This document shows, in pieces, positions 6,971 to 10,782 of a DNA stretch of 10,782 nt; position 1 is the stretch's first letter; the number at the start of each line of letters is the position of its first letter. The stretch is from positions 1 through 10,782 of the forward strand of contig JACQHM010000189.1 of the NCBI GenBank assembly GCA_016199025.1, written 5' to 3'. The notes under the pieces are model-generated. The model did no database searches. It saw only the letters and a list, made by a program, of their open reading frames with translations, and was not told the DNA's origin. Made by a program: the position numbers and the translations under genes. This DNA is from Candidatus Methylomirabilota bacterium (GTDB lineage Bacteria; Methylomirabilota; Methylomirabilia; Methylomirabilales; JACQHM01).

Positions 6971-9900
6971 TCAGACGTCCGCCACCGCCTCGCGGCGGAG
7001 GGCGAAGAGTTCCTTGAGCTCTTGGGTCGAAAGCTCCGTCAGCCACGCCTCGCCGGTGCCGATGATCTGTTCAGCCAGGGCCTTCTTGCTCTCGATCATG
7101 GCATCGATCCGCTCCTCCAGGGTCCCCGAGCAGGTGAACTTGTGGACCTGGACGTTTCGCGTCTGGCCGATCCGGAAGGCCCGGTCGGTGGCCTGGTTCT
7201 CGACGGCCGGGTTCCACCACCGGTCGAAGTGGAAGACGTGGTTGGCGCGGGTCAGGTTCAACCCCAGGCCCCCGGCCTTCAAGGACAGGATGAAGATCGG
7301 CGGACCCCCCTCTTCCTGGAAGCGATCGACCAGTTGGACCCGGGCCTTCTGGGGCACACCGCCGTGGAGGAAGAGGACCTCGCGGCCAAAGGTCCCCTGG
7401 AGGTGGCGCTTCAGCAGATCCCCCATTTTCGCGAACTGGGTGAAGACCAGGGCCTGATCTTCCTCGGCCAGGACCTCCTCCAGCATCTCGGTCAAGCGCT
7501 CCAGCTTCCCCGACCGCCCCTCCAACCGGCTGCCATCGCCCAGAAAGTGCGCGGGGTGGTTGCAGACCTGCTTCAGCTTGGAGAGGGTTGCCAGGACCAG
7601 TCCCTTCCGGGTGATCCCTTCGGATTCTTCGATCCGGTGAAGCATGTCCTTGACCACCGCCTCGTAGAGGGTGGCCTGTTCCCGGGTCAAGGGGCAGAAG
7701 ACCTTCATCTCCAGCTTGTCGGGGAGGTCCCGGATCACGTTCGGGTCGGTCTTCACGCGCCTCAAGACGAAGGGCTGGACGAGGGCCCGAAGCCGGGCAG
7801 AACGTTCCTGGTCTTGGTAGCGCTCGATAGGGAGGGCGAAACGGGACCGGAACAGGGAGGCAGGCCCCAGATAGCCGGGGTTCAGGAACTCAATGATGGA
7901 CCAGAGTTCGCTCAGACGGTTTTCGACCGGCGTGCCGGTCAGGGCAACGCGGTATCGGGCAGGAAACCTCCTGATGCTTTGGGTCTGCTTCGCCGAAGGA
8001 TTCTTGATATTCTGGGCCTCGTCCAGGACGACCCCTTCCCACTCGACGGCCGTCAGATGCGCCTCGTCCCGGTGGGCGAGGGAATAGGTGCTGATGACGA
8101 GATCATGCTGAGCAGCGGCCTGGACGAAGGCCGGTCCCTCGCGCCGGCCGATGCCGTGGTGGACCAGGACCTTCAAGGCAGGGCCGAAACGGGCGATCTC
8201 CCGCTGCCAGTTGCCGACCACCGACGTGGGACAGATGAGGAGCGTGGACCCTCGGGACACCCCCTGCTCCTTGTCGTGCAACAGGAGCGCAATGAGCTGG
8301 ATGGTCTTCCCCAGTCCCATGTCATCGGCCAGGCAGGCGCCCAACCCCCACTGTCGAAGAAAGGCAAGCCAGGAGAAGCCTTTCCCCTGATAGGGGCGGA
8401 GCACCCCGTTGAACCCTGCCGGGGGTGGGAGCTCCGTCAGACGCTCACCATCAATGAGCCTCCTGGTAAGCTGCCCGATCCAGTCCTCGGCCTCGAAGCC
8501 TACGACAGGGAGGGACGGGGCCTGCCTTCCCTCCGCCTCGCCTTGTCCAAGGCCAAGACGAAGGGCCTCCCCGAGTGAGATCTCGCCCTGGTGACGCCTC
8601 TCCTGAAAGAAGTGGAGGGCGGCCTCGATCTGGTCCGGCTTCAACTCCACCCACTGCCCCCTGAGACGGACCAGGGGGACCTTGAGCGCTGCCAACTGCT
8701 CGAATTCTTCCCGGGTTAAGGGCTCCTCCCCCAGGGCCAGTTGCCAATCATACCGGACGATGGCGTCCAGGCCAAGCAGCCCTCGACCCGGAGACGAGGC
8801 CTTTGGCAGAGGCTGGAGCCGCAATTTCACGCCCAGCTTGGCCCCTCGCGCCCCGGTCCGGTCCCACCAGGGGGGAACCAGGAGCCCGAAGCCGCTCTCC
8901 TCGAGGAGCCAGGCTGCCTCCCGCAGGAAGCCATACGCCTGATCGGTGGTCAGGCGACAGCCTTCGGGTCTCGCGGCACGGAGGCTCTCCTCGATGGGAG
9001 GGAAGAGGCGGGAGGCCTTCCCCAGGTCGGCCAGGAGCCTCTCCTGGGGTTGCTCGAACCTCCGGTTCAGGAACCGAAGGGTCCTTTTGGACTCCCGCCA
9101 GACTTTCTCGGCAGGAACCAGCAGGCTTGGATCATCCGTCGCCTGGAGGAAGAAGGAGAGCGCCCACGCCGGCACCCTGGGGGCCACGGCCTGGATCTCC
9201 CTCCTCCCATCCAGATCATCCAGGGGGGGCGGCTCCAGGCGAAAGCAGGTGCGAAAGGTGGCGGCCTCGCCTGGGCCATGAATCTGGGCCGTCCAGGAGC
9301 GGATCTCGTCGTAGAGCGTCCGGAGTTCGGTCTGAGGCGCGTGGAGGTTCGGATCCTCAAACCCCAGGGCTTCAGCCCATAGCTCGGAGACATGGAGACT
9401 TTGAAATTTCAAATTGGAAATTGGAAATTGGAAATTGGCTCCTTGGCTCCTCGGCTCCTTGTCCCGATGTTTTTTCGTCCCTTTGGCAAGCCACAGGCGG
9501 ATGCTCTCATCAAGGGCCGCCTGAACAAAGCTCAAGAGGAGGGCCCGAGCGGAGGGCTCCTGGGAGGCCTCATCTTTTGTCTGCCTCACGAGGGCGCGGC
9601 AGAGCGGGGGCATCCCTTCTGTCAGGAGAGCAACCCGCTCCTTCTCCCCCGCCTCTTCCAGCACGGCCTCCCAGAGAGCATGGTACGCCTCCGTCTTCCC
9701 CTGGCGAACACGCACGAGCGAAGGCACCACCCGCTGCCGGGCCAGGAGTTCGAGGGCCAGTTTGGCGGCCTTACTCCAGAACCGGAGGTCCGCTCCCAGG
9801 ACAAGACTGCCCGCCTCAACGGAGGACCCTTCGGGCAGGAGGGCCAGCAAGGAAACCACCTGAGATGGGGGAAGGGACAGGCCGTGGATCTCCCAGGGGG

Positions 9901-10249
9901 ACAGGACCGGCTCAGGGCTCTCTCCGTTTCGACTCCTCTCCTCCAGAACCAGTTCAGGAGAGGCTAATGGCGTGTGAGGGAGAGAAGGAAGAAGGAAGAC
10001 GACCGTGGCCGGTGTCGCATCCTCTTCCCCAAGGGGAGAGGCTTGTCCCCCTCCCAGAGCCAGGAGGGCCCCGCGCAACGCCTGGAGCGGTGCCTGAAAC
10101 GGATGGGGCCTGGTGTTATCCTGTTTAGTGGATCGCCTTCCGCGGCGTTTCGGGGGCGAGGCCTCAGTCGAGGATTCACCCCAGATGATGAAGTTCCCTC
10201 GGGCCGACCCGAAAGTTTCAGAGCACCACGTTCCGTGCAACACGAGCAT
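6971..10249 (-). CDS. SNF2-family ATPase/helicase with SNF2-associated domain
   Basis: This is a 1092-residue superfamily 2 ATPase. The N-terminal half is helical; its part at about 480-600 looks like the SNF2-associated domain (GRGLLGLDAIVRYDWQLALG). The motor domains run from about 615 to 1065. Motif I is LADDMGLGKTIQ (640-651), motif II DEAQ (743-746), motif III ALTGTPVENR (769-778), motif V LSLKAGGLGLNLT (988-1000), and motif VI DRAFRIGQT (1022-1030). All ATPase residues are present. Such proteins translocate on double-stranded DNA and remodel DNA-protein complexes. The start MLVLHGTW followed by IIWGE fits the family N-terminus, and GGAG lies before the ATG. Residues about 264-284 (EPRSQGANFQFPISNLKFQ) are encoded by an AT-rich repeat and look like an in-frame insertion. 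The gene starts 3 nt after the upstream remnant and precedes the SWIM gene by 43 nt, so the three probably form one operon. Confidence 0.93.
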   Translation of the reverse strand: MLVLHGTWCSETFGSARGNFIIWGESSTEASPPKRRGRRSTKQDNTRPHPFQAPLQALRGALLALGGGQASPLGEEDATPATVVFLLPSLPHTPLASPELVLEERSRNGESPEPVLSPWEIHGLSLPPSQVVSLLALLPEGSSVEAGSLVLGADLRFWSKAAKLALELLARQRVVPSLVRVRQGKTEAYHALWEAVLEEAGEKERVALLTEGMPPLCRALVRQTKDEASQEPSARALLLSFVQAALDESIRLWLAKGTKKHRDKEPRSQGANFQFPISNLKFQSLHVSELWAEALGFEDPNLHAPQTELRTLYDEIRSWTAQIHGPGEAATFRTCFRLEPPPLDDLDGRREIQAVAPRVPAWALSFFLQATDDPSLLVPAEKVWRESKRTLRFLNRRFEQPQERLLADLGKASRLFPPIEESLRAARPEGCRLTTDQAYGFLREAAWLLEESGFGLLVPPWWDRTGARGAKLGVKLRLQPLPKASSPGRGLLGLDAIVRYDWQLALGEEPLTREEFEQLAALKVPLVRLRGQWVELKPDQIEAALHFFQERRHQGEISLGEALRLGLGQGEAEGRQAPSLPVVGFEAEDWIGQLTRRLIDGERLTELPPPAGFNGVLRPYQGKGFSWLAFLRQWGLGACLADDMGLGKTIQLIALLLHDKEQGVSRGSTLLICPTSVVGNWQREIARFGPALKVLVHHGIGRREGPAFVQAAAQHDLVISTYSLAHRDEAHLTAVEWEGVVLDEAQNIKNPSAKQTQSIRRFPARYRVALTGTPVENRLSELWSIIEFLNPGYLGPASLFRSRFALPIERYQDQERSARLRALVQPFVLRRVKTDPNVIRDLPDKLEMKVFCPLTREQATLYEAVVKDMLHRIEESEGITRKGLVLATLSKLKQVCNHPAHFLGDGSRLEGRSGKLERLTEMLEEVLAEEDQALVFTQFAKMGDLLKRHLQGTFGREVLFLHGGVPQKARVQLVDRFQEEGGPPIFILSLKAGGLGLNLTRANHVFHFDRWWNPAVENQATDRAFRIGQTRNVQVHKFTCSGTLEERIDAMIESKKALAEQIIGTGEAWLTELSTQELKELFALRREAVADV
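9401..9460. repeat. Compound repeat inside the SNF2 reading frame
   Basis: Three repeat types lie in tandem. The palindrome TTGAAATTTCAA is at 9401-9412. ATTGGAA then occurs three times at 9413-9433 with a partial fourth copy to 9438. GGCTCCTT occurs three times at 9437-9460 (middle copy GGCTCCTC). On the minus strand the 60 nt are read in frame as residues 264-283 of the SNF2 protein. The AT-rich part contrasts sharply with the GC-rich gene around it, and its palindrome is identical to those at 6942-6967. Confidence 0.88.
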
Positions 10250-10252
10250 CGA

Positions 10253-10522
10253 TCAACTCCCCATGTGTTTCTCTAAAAGCCCCCCGATGTCCGACGGATC
10301 GCGGGAGACGTCCCAGGCCCATCGGCCGAAACCCCCGTGCTGATTGACGGCCCTGACCCACTCGTCCAGGAATTCCCGCTTGGTCCTGTCCTGCTGAGAG
10401 TCCTGCCCTTTCACCTCAAGGACCAGCGTTGTTCCAGAAGTCAGCCGGATGAGAAAAGCTGGGTAGCTCGACGGCTCCTCATAGGGGGAGTTGATAATGA
10501 GCTGGTCGATGGTAGCAGGCAT
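10253..10522 (-). pseudogene. Internal-deletion remnant of a type III-like restriction endonuclease
   Basis: This is an 89-residue frame. Residues 1-17 (MPATIDQLIINSPYEEP) resemble the extreme N-terminus of large type III-like (BPTD_3080-type) restriction endonucleases. Residues about 19-89 (FLIRLTSGTTLVLEVKGQD, then EFLDEWVRAVNQHGGFGRWA) resemble their C-terminal PD-(D/E)xK nuclease end. In full-length proteins these parts are separated by roughly 800-1000 residues of helicase. The junction falls near residues 17-20. The E-x-K half of the nuclease motif is present (E36-V-K38), but the expected PD reads P21-A22, so the metal-binding Asp appears lost. The ATG has GGAG 8-9 nt upstream. The stop is 3 nt before the SNF2 ATG, so translation here would couple to SNF2. 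It could be a dead relic kept for coupling or a small protein with a new role. The family match is from memory, and an alignment would settle it. Confidence 0.7.
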
Positions 10523-10642
10523 CAGGGTCGCTCCGGCGGCAAAGGAGGGATTAATGATTCGTAAGCGTTCACGTGGTTAAAGCAAAAAGCGCTTGTCTCG
10601 AAGTTTTCCAAGTGGTAATGTCATTGCCCGATGGTAACCGTT

Positions 10643-10725
10643 CAGCACCCCCATCCTCACCCTCCCCCATCAAGGCTAATCATTACCCACATCTCTGTAA
10701 GTTATTGAAAGTATTGGGGGTGCTG
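10643..10725. repeat. Perfect 11-bp inverted repeat
   Basis: CAGCACCCCCA at 10643-10653 is the exact reverse complement of TGGGGGTGCTG at 10715-10725, with 61 nt between. The right arm falls within the loop of the second inverted repeat (10683-10774), so the two structures cross each other. Confidence 0.85.
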
Positions 10726-10774
10726 CAGATACCTCATCCTAATGTTTTCAAGGACTTACGATACTTGTGGGTAA
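10683..10774. repeat. Long imperfect inverted repeat with conserved blocks
   Basis: The left arm carries TTACCCACA (10683-10691), GTAAGT (10697-10702), TTGAAA (10705-10710) and ATT (10713-10715). The right arm carries their reverse complements in mirror order: AAT (10741-10743), TTTCAA (10746-10751), ACTTAC (10754-10759) and TGTGGGTAA (10766-10774). Spacing between blocks is equal apart from one base, and the central loop is 25 nt. The pattern fits a transposon end, a small non-autonomous element or an operator array. I cannot match it to a named element. Confidence 0.75.
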
Positions 10775-10782
10775 AGATAAGC

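Larger units (their letters stand above)
10523..10782. other. Non-coding right end with inverted repeats; probable upstream region of the SNF2 operon
   Basis: No gene is recognisable in these 260 nt. The region is more AT-rich than the genes and lies upstream of the minus-strand operon that begins at 10522, so a promoter is expected. I see only poor candidates, for example TTGCTT and TACGAA (minus strand, 10585-10580 and 10563-10558) with a 16-nt spacer. The right part (10643-10774) is filled with inverted repeats, listed separately. Confidence 0.5.

Noticed and set aside
6758..8578. 606-codon open frame on the plus strand
   Set aside because: It is antisense to the SNF2 motor domains and the SWIM N-terminus. 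It shows no recognisable domain and a skewed composition typical of antisense frames.
8803..10128. 441-codon open frame on the plus strand
   Set aside because: It is antisense to the SNF2 N-terminal half, dominated by G, P, R and S, with no domain signature.
10558..10585. Possible promoter TTGCTT-16-TACGAA on the minus strand
   Set aside because: Each box matches consensus at only about half its positions, so it is not separable from chance.
10643..10774. Inverted repeats as a complete insertion sequence
   Set aside because: There is no transposase frame between or near the arms within the window. At most it is an element end or a non-autonomous relic.

Overview
This is a GC-rich bacterial window in which every gene I can support lies on the minus strand, so transcription runs from high to low coordinates. 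The long plus-strand open frames are GC-driven shadows. The mix of genes suggests a soil, subsurface or sediment bacterium. They are a SNF2/SWIM pair, a fused class II aldolase/short-chain dehydrogenase, a VIT-vWA protein, a J-domain protein, and AT-rich TTGAAATTTCAA-type repeats of the kind often met in Methylomirabilota/Rokubacteria, Planctomycetes and related groups. The lineage is inference and weakly supported.

Right block (10782 to 5956). The extreme right end is non-coding and carries an unusual set of crossing inverted repeats. It is followed by an 89-residue frame that looks like the two ends of a type III-like restriction endonuclease joined by an internal deletion. Its stop codon lies 3 nt before the start of a 1092-residue SNF2-family ATPase/helicase. 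A SWIM zinc-finger protein follows 43 nt later, and that gap holds two copies of a 12-nt palindrome. A related AT-rich repeat tract sits inside the SNF2 reading frame and adds about 21 residues to the protein.

Centre (5987 to 3212). The bifunctional aldolase/dehydrogenase gene starts inside the 3' end of the SWIM gene, so it is probably co-transcribed with the SNF2/SWIM genes although the functions look unrelated. Next comes a type II toxin-antitoxin pair. The AbrB/MazE-like antitoxin is intact, and its stop overlaps the toxin start (ATGA). The RelE/ParE-like toxin has a TAA stop at codon 27 in an otherwise intact frame.

Left block (2904 to 36). A VIT plus von Willebrand A (vWA) protein with a complete metal-binding (MIDAS) motif is followed after 28 nt by a short J-domain (DnaJ-like) protein that begins with TTG. 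The two are probably one operon.

No tRNA, rRNA, CRISPR array or complete insertion sequence was seen. The most interesting points are the deletion remnant upstream of SNF2, the repeat translated inside SNF2, the toxin with a single nonsense codon, and the crossing inverted repeats at the right edge.
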